Positions 7,582 to 16,084 are shown, numbered from the stretch's first letter. The stretch: DNA of 42,085 nucleotides from Anaeromicrobium sp. (GCF_025210435.1 NZ_JAOART010000136.1:1-42085); one strand, 5' to 3'. Numbers and translations are program-made. Notes: generated by a model from the letters alone, not told the origin.

Positions 7582-8397
7582 TTATTCTATTCTTTCAACT
7601 TCAATACGTAAATGTAAATCTAATATACTTACTATGTTCCTAACTATTAGGTGTTCTCCATTTATAGTATTTTTTCCAGCTATTACTACAATCATATCAT
7701 CTGGTGTAAATTTAGTATCTATAAGAGCATATATTCTTTTTCCACATTTTTCTTTGCATATACATACTCCATATTCTTTAAGCGTACACATTATATGGGT
7801 TAGCTTTTCTATTTCCAATTTGTTATTTTCAGCCATCTTTTTTAAGCCTTCCACATTATCATCAAAACATCTTATCTTCACATCTTTTCTAATATTTTCA
7901 TATTTAGCCACTAGATTTTCATACAATATGGGAGGATAAAACTCTTGACTCTCAATATAGTTTTCCATTTCACATATTATACGATTTTGAGCCTTTACCA
8001 CATTAGCTGAAATTTTATAATTATCCTTTCCCATCCTACTTATATCCCTAAATTCCTTCATATCATCTACAGTCATTTCCATCCCCTTAAATGAGAATTT
8101 TTTGATATTTATTGTGGAAAAGAATGTTATCTCCATAAATTTAATAACTATGATTAAAATTATGGCCACTGCACCCATATTAAATATTTCCCTATCCAAG
8201 GTATGGTACTTTATTAGAAAATTAGCTCTGCAAATGGGCTTATACAAATTCATTAAAAATATGATAATCCATATTAGATTGAAAAAATAATATATTCTCA
8301 TAATAGTTTTTTTCCACAGGTCTGTAAAGTACATAAAATACATGGATAATACTATTATTATAAATGGGAAAAAAATTAATATATATCTTATTATCAT
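7582..8397 (-). CDS. Membrane protein of unknown function
   Basis: About 271 residues with three N-terminal hydrophobic helices (about 1-20, 30-48 and 70-92) followed by a cytosolic helical domain of about 170 residues; it contains VCICKEKCGKRI and ends in a beta-rich segment (YALIDTKFTPDDMIVVIAG). No domain is recognised. The ATG at 8397 is chosen because GGTGGGAG lies five bases upstream; the longer frame would begin with a GTG inside that ribosome binding site. Neighbours give no clue; the small gene at 7348 follows it after about 57 bp. Confidence 0.65.
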   Translation of the reverse strand: MIIRYILIFFPFIIIVLSMYFMYFTDLWKKTIMRIYYFFNLIWIIIFLMNLYKPICRANFLIKYHTLDREIFNMGAVAIILIIVIKFMEITFFSTINIKKFSFKGMEMTVDDMKEFRDISRMGKDNYKISANVVKAQNRIICEMENYIESQEFYPPILYENLVAKYENIRKDVKIRCFDDNVEGLKKMAENNKLEIEKLTHIMCTLKEYGVCICKEKCGKRIYALIDTKFTPDDMIVVIAGKNTINGEHLIVRNIVSILDLHLRIEVERIE

Positions 8398-8516
8398 ACT
8401 ATCTCCCACCTTAAAGGTTCTTTTACTATAAATTATGCACTCAGTTCATATTTTGTCCCAAACGCTCCCCTATAAAAATCCGTCTTTAATAAAAAAATGC
8501 CGTATTTAGACACATA

Positions 8517-8556
8517 AAAGAATAGCTTAAGGATATCTAACCTTAAGCTATTCTTT
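8517..8556 (+). terminator. Perfect 16-bp hairpin after HAD gene
   Basis: AAAGAATAGCTTAAGG and its exact complement enclose ATATCTAA; the right arm touches the HAD stop codon. On the minus strand it ends the HAD transcript, with a T-poor tail (TATGTGTC), so efficiency is uncertain. The strand field is set to plus because the plus strand has the better T-run (TTCTTTCT). Confidence 0.6.
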
Positions 8557-9372
8557 CTAATCACCCTTATTTAGGCATATGAATTTTTCTATAACATGAG
8601 CGACACCATGATTATCATTAGATAAGGTCACATAATCTGCAATTTCTTTTACTTCATCAAAAGCATTACCCATGGCAACGCCTAAACCTGCATATTTCAC
8701 CATACCTAAATCATTGCCCGCATCTCCTACACATATTATCTCTTCTTCCTTTATATTCAAATTTTGGGCAATAGTCTTAACGCCAAAGGCCTTATCAACC
8801 CTTTTATCTAAGAATTCCAAGAATATGGAGTATGTCCTAACTACCGTATATTTTTCCTTTATATGTTCAGGAATTTTATCTGTTATATCATCTAATTTTT
8901 TAGGATCATCTATAAACATGACCTTTATTATGGTTTCATTTTCATCTATGTCACTTACTTCCTCTACCTTTATAGGTATTTTATTTATAGTAACTTCTAT
9001 TTCCGTATATTCATTATATTTAGGTGTTGTAACCCCTTCATCAGTAAGGGCATGTATATTTACATTTAGTTCTTTACTAAGTTCATATAATTCCTTATAA
9101 GCATCTAAGTTTAAAGGAATCTTACTTATTATATCTCCACTCTTACAATTTTGTATTACTGCACCATTATAAGCAGCCACATATTCTTCATCACTTACCA
9201 TATCTAATTCTTCTAAATATTTTTTTATTCCCTCTACAGGTCTTCCTGTAGCTAAGACCACCTTTACTCCCTTTTCTCTAGCTTTCTTAATAGCTTCATG
9301 ATTTTCTTTAGAAATTTCCTTATTAGAGTTCAATAAGGTTCCATCCATATCTAATGCTATAAGTTTATACAT
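8557..9372 (-). CDS. Cof-type HAD-IIB sugar/nucleotide phosphatase
   Basis: A 271-residue HAD-superfamily phosphatase of the Cof/YidA group. Motif I DMDGTLL starts at Asp8, motif II is in LATGRP near residue 41, and motif III/IV is the conserved GDAGNDLGM near 216-224 followed by GVAMGNA. The C2B cap lies between. These cytosolic enzymes dephosphorylate sugar phosphates and similar small molecules; the substrate cannot be assigned. The ATG is preceded by TTGGAGGAAATATT. It follows the broken msrB by 93 bp on the same strand and may share its transcript. Its last codons coincide with a TTAGGCATATG motif (8571-8581), the end sequence of repeat family B. Confidence 0.9.
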   Translation of the reverse strand: MYKLIALDMDGTLLNSNKEISKENHEAIKKAREKGVKVVLATGRPVEGIKKYLEELDMVSDEEYVAAYNGAVIQNCKSGDIISKIPLNLDAYKELYELSKELNVNIHALTDEGVTTPKYNEYTEIEVTINKIPIKVEEVSDIDENETIIKVMFIDDPKKLDDITDKIPEHIKEKYTVVRTYSIFLEFLDKRVDKAFGVKTIAQNLNIKEEEIICVGDAGNDLGMVKYAGLGVAMGNAFDEVKEIADYVTLSNDNHGVAHVIEKFICLNKGD

Positions 9373-9465
9373 AATATTTCCTCCAAATTTTATTGTATAT
9401 AGATTGTATTTTAATATATTATCCTTTCTTTTACAAACTAAAATTTATAAACTTATAACACTCTT

Positions 9466-9927
9466 CTATTTGGAACTTTTTTCAAATAAGATCAAATACT
9501 CTTCATATCCTTCCTCTTTCATTTTATCCTTTGGAATAAATCTAAGGGATGCACTATTTATACAATACCTCATTCCACCTTTATCTAGGGGTCCATCGTT
9601 AAACACATGTCCTAAGTGGGAATCTCCATTTTTACTTCTAACTTCTATTCTATTCATATTATGACTAAAATCTGACTTTTCCTTTATATATTTCCTATCT
9701 ATTGGCTTAGTAAAACTAGGCCATCCACAGCCTGAATCAAACTTGTCATTTGAAGAAAACAAGGGTTCCCCTCATACTATATCTACATACATGCCCTCTT
9801 TTTTATGGTCCCAAAACTCATTTTGAAAGGGCCTTTCCGTATTATCATCTTGAGTAACTGCATATTGGATAGGATTTAATTTTTTTCTTATTTCTTCAGC
9901 ACTGGGTTTTTTATATTCCTTATTCAT
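9466..9927 (-). pseudogene. msrB: msrB (peptide methionine (R)-S-oxide reductase) interrupted by in-frame TGA
   Basis: A 153-codon frame starts at an ATG with a GGAGGA site ([17 protein letters not shown]) and covers a full MsrB, an enzyme that repairs oxidised methionine. Codon 52 (9774-9772) is TGA, between YVDIV and GEPLF, with no frameshift. The usual residue in zinc-free MsrBs there is Ser or Thr. The catalytic Cys in [11 protein letters not shown] and the likely resolving Cys in SGCGWPSF are both intact, and the zinc CxxC pairs are absent. The downstream part could restart at a TTG codon (9762). Possible readings are a recent nonsense mutation, a sequencing error, or recoding. Because the TGA is not at the catalytic position, ordinary selenoprotein MsrB does not explain it. 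Confidence 0.8.
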
Positions 9928-9965
9928 AAAATTATTCCTCCATCATAAATGTTTTATAATTATAT

Positions 9966-10200
9966 ATAGATTTCGTATTTATAAACTAGCTTTATGCGGG
10001 CCTATTTCAGGAAACTATTGAAAATCTTTTCCACCCAAGTCCTTGTCACAAGCGAAAGTATGAATCTTCGTAGATAGGTTCATGAGTCATGTTGGAGTAA
10101 CATAGGATGTTGTGACGTTCCAGGGTTCCAAAGATTTTCAATATATTTTCCCTTATAGGCAAGTTACTGTATAAAGAAAGCCTAGTGTTGATAAATCTAT
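9966..10200. mobile_element. Family A MITE-like repeat, copy A2
   Basis: A 235-bp element in inverse orientation to A1, with left end ATAGATTTCGTA and right end AAATCTAT (the matching TIR end has partly diverged). The interior shares nearly all of A1, including the segments TTGCCTATAAGGGAAAATAT, CAACATCCTATG and ACTTGGGTGGAAAAGATTTT in the complementary sense. The inner hairpin is kept. It lies between the divergent msrB and M16 peptidase genes and so may carry or separate their promoters. Confidence 0.8.
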
Positions 10201-10321
10201 ATACCCTAATATGATTATTTTCTTCATATAATATATTTTTAATAATTATTTCTTCATATATATTTTTATGCTACAATACAATAGTATTACTATATAATCC
10301 TATACGGACAGGAGTTAATGT

Positions 10322-11560
10322 ATGAAATCATATTTTGATTATAAAGAACAAGTTTTACCTAATGGACTTAATTTAATAACAGTAAAGAAAAATACTAATT
10401 TTGCATCTATACAAATAGGCTTAAAAGTAGGAGCCCTATATGAAACTCTAGAAGAAAAGGGCCTTAGTCATCTCATAGAACACATGCTATTTAAGGGGAC
10501 TTATACAAGAACTAATCATAATATTAATGATGATTTAGAGGAAAGGGCAGGTTCTTATGATGCTTATACTAATTATTCATCTACTGTTTTAGGAATAACA
10601 GCCCTTCAAGATGAATTTGAAAATTCTATGGAATTACTATCCGATATGATTATACATTCTACCTTCCCTAGTGACGAATTGGAAAAGGAAAAAAAGGTAA
10701 TAGTATCAGAAATCAAATCTTCCTTAGATGATGTGGAAGAATATAGTTTTAGAAAGATTAACTCCATAGCATTTAAAGACCATCCCCTTCGCTATGATGT
10801 TTTAGGAACAAAGAGAAATGTTAATGGATTTTCTAGAGAAGATATTATAAGGTTTTATAATAAATACTATGTTCCAAATAACTGTGTAGTAAGTATAGTA
10901 TCACCTTATTCTCATGAAGAAGCAAAGGCTATGGTAGAAAAATATTTTGGATTATGGAAAAAAGGCAATTCCATAAAGGCTCCCCTCTTTACAGAAAAAA
11001 ATAAACCTATACAAAAGATGTCTTATAAGGATAATATATCTCAAAATACACTTATATTCCTATATACATTCCACGGACTTACCCGTAGAGAAGAACTAGT
11101 TTTAGAGACTTTAAATTATAAATTGGGAGAAAGTGCAAATTCCATATTGTTCAAATGTCTTAGGGAGGATAAGGGTTTTTCCTATGATGTATATTCTGAG
11201 GTAGATTCCACTAATTCCATTAAGACTTTGTGTATCTATACTACAGCTTCTGATTCGGACATAGAAGATGCACAAAAGGTAATAGAAGAATCTATTAATG
11301 ACATAAAAAATGGTACCATAGTATTTGATGAGAAGACCATAAACCATATGAAAAAATTAGTAAAAACATCCCTATTATCTTTAGTTGAAGATTGTGGTGG
11401 ATTATCTCACTTTCTGTTAAGCCAAAGAATAATGGATCAATCAATTGAATCCTTTGAAGAAGAATTAAAAATATTAGATGAGATAACAAAGGAAGAATTT
11501 TTACATGTGGCAAATAAAGTATTTAATGATCCTACAATACATACTTTAATGAGTGAATAA
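10322..11560 (+). CDS. M16 family zinc metallopeptidase (insulinase/processing peptidase type)
   Basis: A 412-residue soluble M16 peptidase. The inverted zinc motif HLIEH is at residues 50-54 and the third ligand is Glu130 in VIVSEIKSSLDD. A second M16-type domain from about 190 lacks the motif, as is usual for the C-terminal half. It resembles bacterial YmxG/PepR-type processing proteases with a length near the family's norm. The ATG has a CAGGAGTTAATGT site. It normally lies near pnp/dut, but here stands alone. TATAAT (10293-10298) is a likely -10 box with a weak -35. The stop codon is followed by the hairpin AAGCTAATCT/AGACTAGCTT and repeat B1. Confidence 0.9.
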   Translation: MKSYFDYKEQVLPNGLNLITVKKNTNFASIQIGLKVGALYETLEEKGLSHLIEHMLFKGTYTRTNHNINDDLEERAGSYDAYTNYSSTVLGITALQDEFENSMELLSDMIIHSTFPSDELEKEKKVIVSEIKSSLDDVEEYSFRKINSIAFKDHPLRYDVLGTKRNVNGFSREDIIRFYNKYYVPNNCVVSIVSPYSHEEAKAMVEKYFGLWKKGNSIKAPLFTEKNKPIQKMSYKDNISQNTLIFLYTFHGLTRREELVLETLNYKLGESANSILFKCLREDKGFSYDVYSEVDSTNSIKTLCIYTTASDSDIEDAQKVIEESINDIKNGTIVFDEKTINHMKKLVKTSLLSLVEDCGGLSHFLLSQRIMDQSIESFEEELKILDEITKEEFLHVANKVFNDPTIHTLMSE

Positions 11561-11581
11561 GCTAATCTATAAGAGACTAGC

Positions 11582-11670
11582 TTAGGCATATTCAAAAAAT
11601 AAATTAGTCATTTCACTGGTTATTTAAATTCCTCAGGGATCTGACTAGTTTATTTTTTTCATATACCTTA
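11582..11670. repeat. Family B repeat, copy B1
   Basis: An 89-bp element with 29-bp terminal inverted repeats: the left arm starts TTAGGCATATTCAAAAAA, the right arm ends TTTTTTTCATATACCTTA. The interior (CACTGGTTATTT, CCTCAGGGATC) equals the interior of B2 with about 75 bp removed. It fills the gap between the convergent M16 and GNAT genes, and its right end TTA is the stop codon of the GNAT gene. Confidence 0.75.
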
Positions 11671-12141
11671 TTTCTTATACTTAACCATTTCATAGGAACC
11701 TTGAGTTGATCCATTTTTAAATTTTTGTCTTTCAAATTGCCTTTTAATTTTAAATCCTAATTTTTTATAACAATTTATAGCATTAGAATTATTGGCCCTC
11801 ACATATAGATGAACCTTCTTAAGATTTATCTCATCAAAGGCTATATTTACTAGGGTATCTACCACTATAGTTCCTATACCCCTTTTCCGATATTCCTTTT
11901 CACCTATATATATGGTAAGTTTAGCATCCTCTTTAGTTATACCTTCAAGCCAGGTAGCACCTATTATTACATCTTCATATTGAATCATATAAAATCTAGT
12001 AGCTTCCCTTATTTCAGAAAAATTTTTCCTTAAATATTTTGGTCTCAAATTAGTAAGGTATTCATATATTTCCTTTTGCTCTTCCCATTTCTTTATATAT
12101 TCTAAGTACTCTTTATCATATTCTATAAGTTTTATATTCAT
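11668..12141 (-). CDS. GNAT family N-acetyltransferase
   Basis: A 157-residue acetyltransferase. The acetyl-CoA binding motif A is seen in YIGEKEYRKRGIGTIVVDTL (near residues 77-96), and the later strand carries LYVRANNSNAINCYKKLGFK, typical of RimJ/RimL-like GNATs. The substrate is unknown. The ATG is preceded by AGGGGGAG. The stop codon TAA is formed by the terminal bases of repeat B1, so the insertion may have redefined the C-terminus. It looks monocistronic. Confidence 0.85.
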   Translation of the reverse strand: MNIKLIEYDKEYLEYIKKWEEQKEIYEYLTNLRPKYLRKNFSEIREATRFYMIQYEDVIIGATWLEGITKEDAKLTIYIGEKEYRKRGIGTIVVDTLVNIAFDEINLKKVHLYVRANNSNAINCYKKLGFKIKRQFERQKFKNGSTQGSYEMVKYKK

Positions 12142-12369
12142 ATTCGTCTCCCCCTAATTATATAAAAATCATACTGACCCGTTCTAATCCTTTTTTCAAT
12201 TTTATAGTTTCTACGATTAGATCTTTATGATTCTCTTTTATGTCTTATATTAGTTCATCTTTAATTAAAGACCTTTCTTTATAGTTTTCATGGGAGCCAA
12301 ATTTATATTTTAACATATTTTTCCATTGTATTCATTTATAAAATCCAACTTATAAAAGTCGGCTCTCAT
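12142..12369 (-). pseudogene. Intergenic region with a broken small reading frame
   Basis: On the minus strand, about 12325 down to 12172, codons read KYKFGSHENYKER, a run ending in one stop, then DIKENHKDLIVETIKLKKG and LERVSMIF, with no start in frame. An ATG in another frame (MNTMEKYVK) lies just upstream, as expected if a single-base change broke one small gene. The family is not recognised. GGGAGCC (near 12290) and GGCTCTC (near 12362) also form an inverted repeat about 60 bp apart. Confidence 0.3.
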
Positions 12370-12900
12370 CTATTCCATATGACCATACATTCCCATTATT
12401 TCTCCAAAATAAAAGGTATGTTCCACATTTTGATCATTTTTATCCTTATCATATTTTAAATTCCTAATAGATTCTTCGAGTGTACTTAAGTCCATCTCAT
12501 CCTTATACACAGTACGACATTCCATATTTATGAACGCCTCATCTATAACAGTACCATTAACAAATCTTCCATCTCCAGGTGTTAGCCCTGTCTCTTTCCA
12601 CTTATCAAAGTCTCTACCTGATTTACTTCCACAAAAGCCTAGGGCATCTTTGTAATCTTTAGATAAAAAATTCACTGTAAAGTCATTATTTTCTTCCATA
12701 TGTTTATATGTATATCTACTACTTCTGACCATGGCTACAAATAATGGTCTATTCCAAGCATACATAATACTTCCCCAGGCAATGGTCATAGGATTAGATT
12801 TGCCATTCTTATCCTTTCCAACTAACAGGACCCTTCCTTCTTTTAATATTTGTAACATTTCTGTAGTATAATTTGGAAATTCAAAATCTTTCTTTATCAT
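12370..12900 (-). CDS. Flavin reductase-like (flavoredoxin-type) FMN-binding protein
   Basis: A 176-residue protein of the flavin reductase-like fold. It has the family start TEMLQILKEGRVLLVGKDKN, then NPMTIAWGSIMYAWNRPLF, which shapes the FMN phosphate site, VRSSRYTYKHM and NFTV-like FTVNFLS, and HTFYFGEIMGMYG at the C-terminal end. Relatives bind FMN and pass electrons to partners in anaerobes. The ATG is preceded by AAAAAAGGAG. No redox partner is adjacent, and a shortened family A repeat (A3) lies just upstream of the start. Confidence 0.85.
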   Translation of the reverse strand: MIKKDFEFPNYTTEMLQILKEGRVLLVGKDKNGKSNPMTIAWGSIMYAWNRPLFVAMVRSSRYTYKHMEENNDFTVNFLSKDYKDALGFCGSKSGRDFDKWKETGLTPGDGRFVNGTVIDEAFINMECRTVYKDEMDLSTLEESIRNLKYDKDKNDQNVEHTFYFGEIMGMYGHME

Positions 12901-12934
12901 ATTTAATTTCTCCTTTTTTATAAAGTCATATTTT

Positions 12935-13020
12935 ATAGATTTTTCTACCCAAAGCTTTCCCTATATGATAATTGCCTGAAGTAGGCTCACATAAAACTTA
13001 GTGTCAGTTGATAAATCTAT
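12935..13020. mobile_element. Family A repeat, internally deleted copy A3
   Basis: An 86-bp element bounded by ATAGATTT and AAATCTAT in the same orientation as A1. Its right part CCTGAAGTAGGCTCACATAA parallels A1's CCTGAAATAGGCGCACATAA. The central ~150 bp is missing and the left part is diverged. This is the form expected of a non-autonomous element decaying by internal deletion. It lies between the flavin reductase and the stalk-domain protein genes. Confidence 0.6.
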
Positions 13021-13092
13021 AATACTAGTTTTTTTCTTTCATAATGTAATTTTACTATATTTTAACATAGTTTATTACCATTTTAATAAAGT

Positions 13093-13126
13093 AAATAAGG
13101 GATGATTATATGATCATCCCTTATTT
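13093..13126 (-). terminator. Terminator overlapping a stop codon
   Basis: A perfect 14-bp stem AAATAAGGGATGAT and complement with a 6-base loop. It includes the stop codon of the gene at 13121, and a T-rich minus-strand tail follows. Confidence 0.8.
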
Positions 13127-13648
13127 ATCTATCACAATTCTATTTTTTTCACCATTCCAAAAAACATTTTTCTCAGCCTTTTCACATATATATCTTATTG
13201 GAATATATATTTTTCCCTTATAGACTATAGGACCATAATCTTTCCCCTTATCACATGAATTTACCTCTTCTTTATTTAAATATACTTTCATATCTAAATC
13301 CATATAAGGTTCTTTATCTTCTTTTATTTCTATAGTCTCTATAATACAACTTTCATTAGAATACAATATTTTTTTCCCCTTATAATCATAATCTAGTCCC
13401 AACCCTAGCATATGACTTATATCTTTTATAGACAAATACACCCTATCCTCATATATAATGGGATGAACTATAGTAGTATATCCATTCTTATATTCCTTTG
13501 GTATATAAAGTTTTTTTCCAAGAAATATATCTACTTGTGGTGTGATTTTCATATCTATATCCTTAGTGTTTCCTTGTCCAAGGCTCATTCCAACAAAGGA
13601 GATAATTATTGTTGTAAACAAAACTCCTATTAATAATAATTTTTTCAC
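13121..13648 (-). CDS. Secreted copper amine oxidase N-terminal-like (stalk) domain protein
   Basis: About 175 residues: a signal peptide (LLLIGVLFTTIIISFVGMSL, then an SLGQG cleavage region), then two repeats of the small beta domain called Cu amine oxidase-like N domain. The signature is seen in YEDRVYLSIKDISHMLGLGL and again in VYKGKIYIPIRYICEKAEKN. Such domains are common in clostridial envelope proteins as binding or stalk modules without copper oxidase activity. The start is a GTG at 13648 with GGGAGGTGG ideally placed; the longer frame would use a TTG within that site. The gene is single. Confidence 0.8.
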   Translation of the reverse strand: MKKLLLIGVLFTTIIISFVGMSLGQGNTKDIDMKITPQVDIFLGKKLYIPKEYKNGYTTIVHPIIYEDRVYLSIKDISHMLGLGLDYDYKGKKILYSNESCIIETIEIKEDKEPYMDLDMKVYLNKEEVNSCDKGKDYGPIVYKGKIYIPIRYICEKAEKNVFWNGEKNRIVIDK

Positions 13649-13745
13649 ATTTCCACCTCCCAATGTAAATGAAATAATACTTAGAATCTTTTATCCCTTT
13701 ATTTTCAATACATAATATGGGAGGTCAATGGCCTTGGTTAATAAT

Positions 13746-13937
13746 TTATTTTAATTCTCTTCCTGTTTCCCTTAGTTCTGATGTGGGCACTTGAATTAAC
13801 TCATCCGTATCTAAGACTTTTACAGTAGCTTCCCCTTGTGATGAGCTTAAATCTTCTACCCATACACTAATTCCCCTATAAAGCACTTCTAAATTTTCAT
13901 CAGCATCCATAATATCCTTTACTCTTCTTTTATCCAT
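13746..13937 (-). CDS. sspH: Small acid-soluble spore protein, H type
   Basis: A 63-residue protein with the H-type SASP pattern: an N-terminal KRRVKDIMDADENLEVLYRG helix-strand, a central VWVEDLSS, and VKVLDTDELIQVPTSEL at the end. H-type SASPs are minor spore-core proteins made in the forespore, which indicates that the organism sporulates. The ATG has a strong AAGGAGG site. A forespore (sigma-G) promoter would be expected upstream, but I could not identify one with confidence. It is divergent from uppP. Confidence 0.85.
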   Translation of the reverse strand: MDKRRVKDIMDADENLEVLYRGISVWVEDLSSSQGEATVKVLDTDELIQVPTSELRETGRELK

Positions 13938-14078
13938 ATTAAAATCCTCCTTACTATATGTGTCTTAATTGGTATATTTATTATTTTCCCTAATATACTA
14001 TTTATTATTTAATTATTTTCTACTCCTATTTTTCCAAATTACAAATGTTAAATTTTTCATATATTCATCTGAAAAACT

Positions 14079-14107
14079 TTGTCATATTACAAATTATCAT
14101 TTATAAT
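14079..14107 (+). promoter_or_regulatory. Sigma-A promoter of uppP
   Basis: TTGTCA (14079-14084) and a perfect TATAAT (14102-14107) are separated by exactly 17 bases and lie about 50 bases upstream of the chosen start codon. It falls inside the longer open frame, arguing that the extra codons are not translated. Confidence 0.8.
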
Positions 14108-14158
14108 ATATCTAGACTAATTATAATGTATCCCAGAAAAAGAAAGGATTTGTATTTT

Positions 14159-14962
14159 ATGAGCGATGTTCTTATTTCCGTAATATTAGGTATAGTTGAA
14201 GGACTTACAGAGTTCTTACCTGTATCTTCTACAGGTCACTTAATCATAGTGAACCAATTCATAAGTTTCTCTGACGAATTTACTAAGATGTTTGATGTGG
14301 TAATTCAACTTGGAGCTATCTTATCTGTAATTGTATACTTTTGGGATAAATTATGTCCCTTTGGAAGAAAAAATATATTAGCAAGGAGAAGAATCATTAA
14401 CCTATGGCAAAAGACCATAATAGGTGTAATTCCAGCTTTAATTATAGGTGCACTAGCTGCAGATTACATAGAGGAATTGTTATTTAATCCAACAACTGTT
14501 GCAATAGCCCTTATAGTTGGAGGTATAATCCTAATATTAGTTGACAGAGATAATAAAAGAGGTTCAATAAATTCTATAGATATGCTTGATTATAAAACTG
14601 CATTTATAATAGGTATAATACAATGTTTAGCAATGATACCAGGAACTTCTAGATCTGCTTCAACTATTATAGGTGCCATGTTTTTAGGTGCATCCAGAGT
14701 AGTCGCCGCTGAATTTTCATTCTTCTTAGCAATACCTACCATGGTAGCAGCTTCTGGTTATTCCTTATTAAAAGTAGGATTTAATTTAACTCCAGATGAA
14801 CTAAAGATACTAGGAATTGGTTTTGGAGTATCATTTATAGTAGCTTTAATAGTTATATCAGTATTTATGAATTACATAAAGAGAAAGAGCTTCAAAGTCT
14901 TTGGATATTATAGAATTGTATTAGGTGCATTAGTACTAGGATATTTTGCTTATTTTAAGTAA
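14159..14962 (+). CDS. uppP: Undecaprenyl-diphosphatase (BacA/UppP)
   Basis: A 267-residue membrane enzyme that converts undecaprenyl diphosphate to the monophosphate, recycling the lipid carrier for peptidoglycan and other wall polymers; members give bacitracin resistance. Both signature motifs are present: EGLTEFLPVSSTGHLI near residues 15-30 and PGTSRSASTI near 160-169, the latter with the catalytic Ser/Arg. About eight hydrophobic helices. The ATG at 14159 is used because it matches family length, has AGAAAGGA upstream and lies after the promoter; an earlier in-frame ATG at 14045 would add 38 unlikely residues. Its own terminator follows. Confidence 0.95.
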   Translation: MSDVLISVILGIVEGLTEFLPVSSTGHLIIVNQFISFSDEFTKMFDVVIQLGAILSVIVYFWDKLCPFGRKNILARRRIINLWQKTIIGVIPALIIGALAADYIEELLFNPTTVAIALIVGGIILILVDRDNKRGSINSIDMLDYKTAFIIGIIQCLAMIPGTSRSASTIIGAMFLGASRVVAAEFSFFLAIPTMVAASGYSLLKVGFNLTPDELKILGIGFGVSFIVALIVISVFMNYIKRKSFKVFGYYRIVLGALVLGYFAYFK

Positions 14963-14964
14963 AC

Positions 14965-14998
14965 AAAAACCCTTAACCACATGGTTAAGGGTTTTTTT
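14965..14998 (+). terminator. Bidirectional terminator between uppP and YibE/F gene
   Basis: A perfect 14-bp stem (AAAAACCCTTAACC and complement) with a 4-base loop and T/A runs on both sides separates two convergent genes. Confidence 0.92.
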
Positions 14999-15004
14999 AT
15001 TAAA

Positions 15005-16084
15005 TTACTTTTCCTTGCATATTAAGAAACTTGCTACAAAGGCTGTTATAGGAATAGTCATAATCAATCCTATACTTCCCGATAAGGCCCTAATTATCTC
15101 TACTACTATCAATTCCAAATCTAATATATTTATAATCCTATTTCCATGGGCCATTAATAATAATAACAGGGGTATATTACTTCCCACATAAGCTAATATT
15201 AAAGTATTACTCATGGTCCCCATAATATCCTTTCCCACATTCATCCCTGCTAAAAATAATTTTCCATGGCTAGTTTCTTTATTTGCCTTATATACTTCTT
15301 CTATAGATGAGGCAATAGACATTCCCACATCCATGATAGCCCCTAGTGCACCCATTATTATGCCCGAAAATAAAATATATTTAAAATTAAATTCCACATC
15401 TTGAGGTATGAACATGAGCATAGATGCAGACTCACTACTCATACCTGTCACATGGCCTTTATTTCCCATTATTATTGCTATTACTCCACCTATTATTATT
15501 CCTACTATAGTTCCAATAATTGCTGATATACTTTTATAGTTCATTCCCCCCACCATAAACATGGTTATTATAGTTATAAAACTACATATGATGACAGTAA
15601 TACATATGGGATTATAACCCCTTAACATGGCTGGTAACAATACTTTAAATATGGCCCATATACTAAGTGCCAGACTTATAGCAGATTTTATTCCCTTTTT
15701 CTTTCCTATTATAAGTAATAAAAATGTGAAAATTGCACTTATATAATATACATATTCCCTTCTACCATAATTAGATATGTACGTGTTAACTACCTTACCC
15801 CTTTTATCTATGGATAAAATAACCCTATCACCCTTTTTGACTTTTCCTATTAAAGTGGTCTCTTCTCCTATCACATGATTTACTTTCACAATTTTATTTT
15901 CATATTTTCCATGGAGTATTTTTAATTGTACCCTCTGAATTTTCTCTCCCTTTTCTTCTTTAGGATCATTAGCCCTTATGACTAATGCCCTTACTTCAGA
16001 GTACTCATCCTCATTTCCCACTTGTCCATAACTTGTGTTACATAATAAAGTAATAAAAATTATTACTACTAGGATTTTTTTCAT
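15005..16084 (-). CDS. YibE/F-like membrane protein
   Basis: A 359-residue protein with a signal-like N-terminus (residues 1-20), a beta-rich extracytoplasmic domain of about 90 residues (VRALVIRANDPKEEKG, VKVNHVIGEETTL), then about eight membrane helices of the YibE/F family. The family pattern is seen in SGIIMGALGAIMDVGMSIAS and GKDIMGTMSNTLILAY. The transported substrate is unknown; lactococcal YibE/F proteins are linked to bacteriocin production by homology only. A single gene, convergent with uppP. The ATG directly follows GGGTGAGAACTAT. Confidence 0.88.
   Translation of the reverse strand: MKKILVVIIFITLLCNTSYGQVGNEDEYSEVRALVIRANDPKEEKGEKIQRVQLKILHGKYENKIVKVNHVIGEETTLIGKVKKGDRVILSIDKRGKVVNTYISNYGRREYVYYISAIFTFLLLIIGKKKGIKSAISLALSIWAIFKVLLPAMLRGYNPICITVIICSFITIITMFMVGGMNYKSISAIIGTIVGIIIGGVIAIIMGNKGHVTGMSSESASMLMFIPQDVEFNFKYILFSGIIMGALGAIMDVGMSIASSIEEVYKANKETSHGKLFLAGMNVGKDIMGTMSNTLILAYVGSNIPLLLLLMAHGNRIINILDLELIVVEIIRALSGSIGLIMTIPITAFVASFLICKEK

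Noticed and set aside
9772-9774. TGA as the usual catalytic selenocysteine of MsrB
   Set aside because: The catalytic residue is an ordinary Cys codon later in the gene (RYCINSAS), so the TGA is elsewhere; no clear SECIS hairpin could be recognised by eye.
14045-14158. N-terminal extension of uppP
   Set aside because: It contains a consensus promoter, lacks a ribosome binding site and exceeds the family length.
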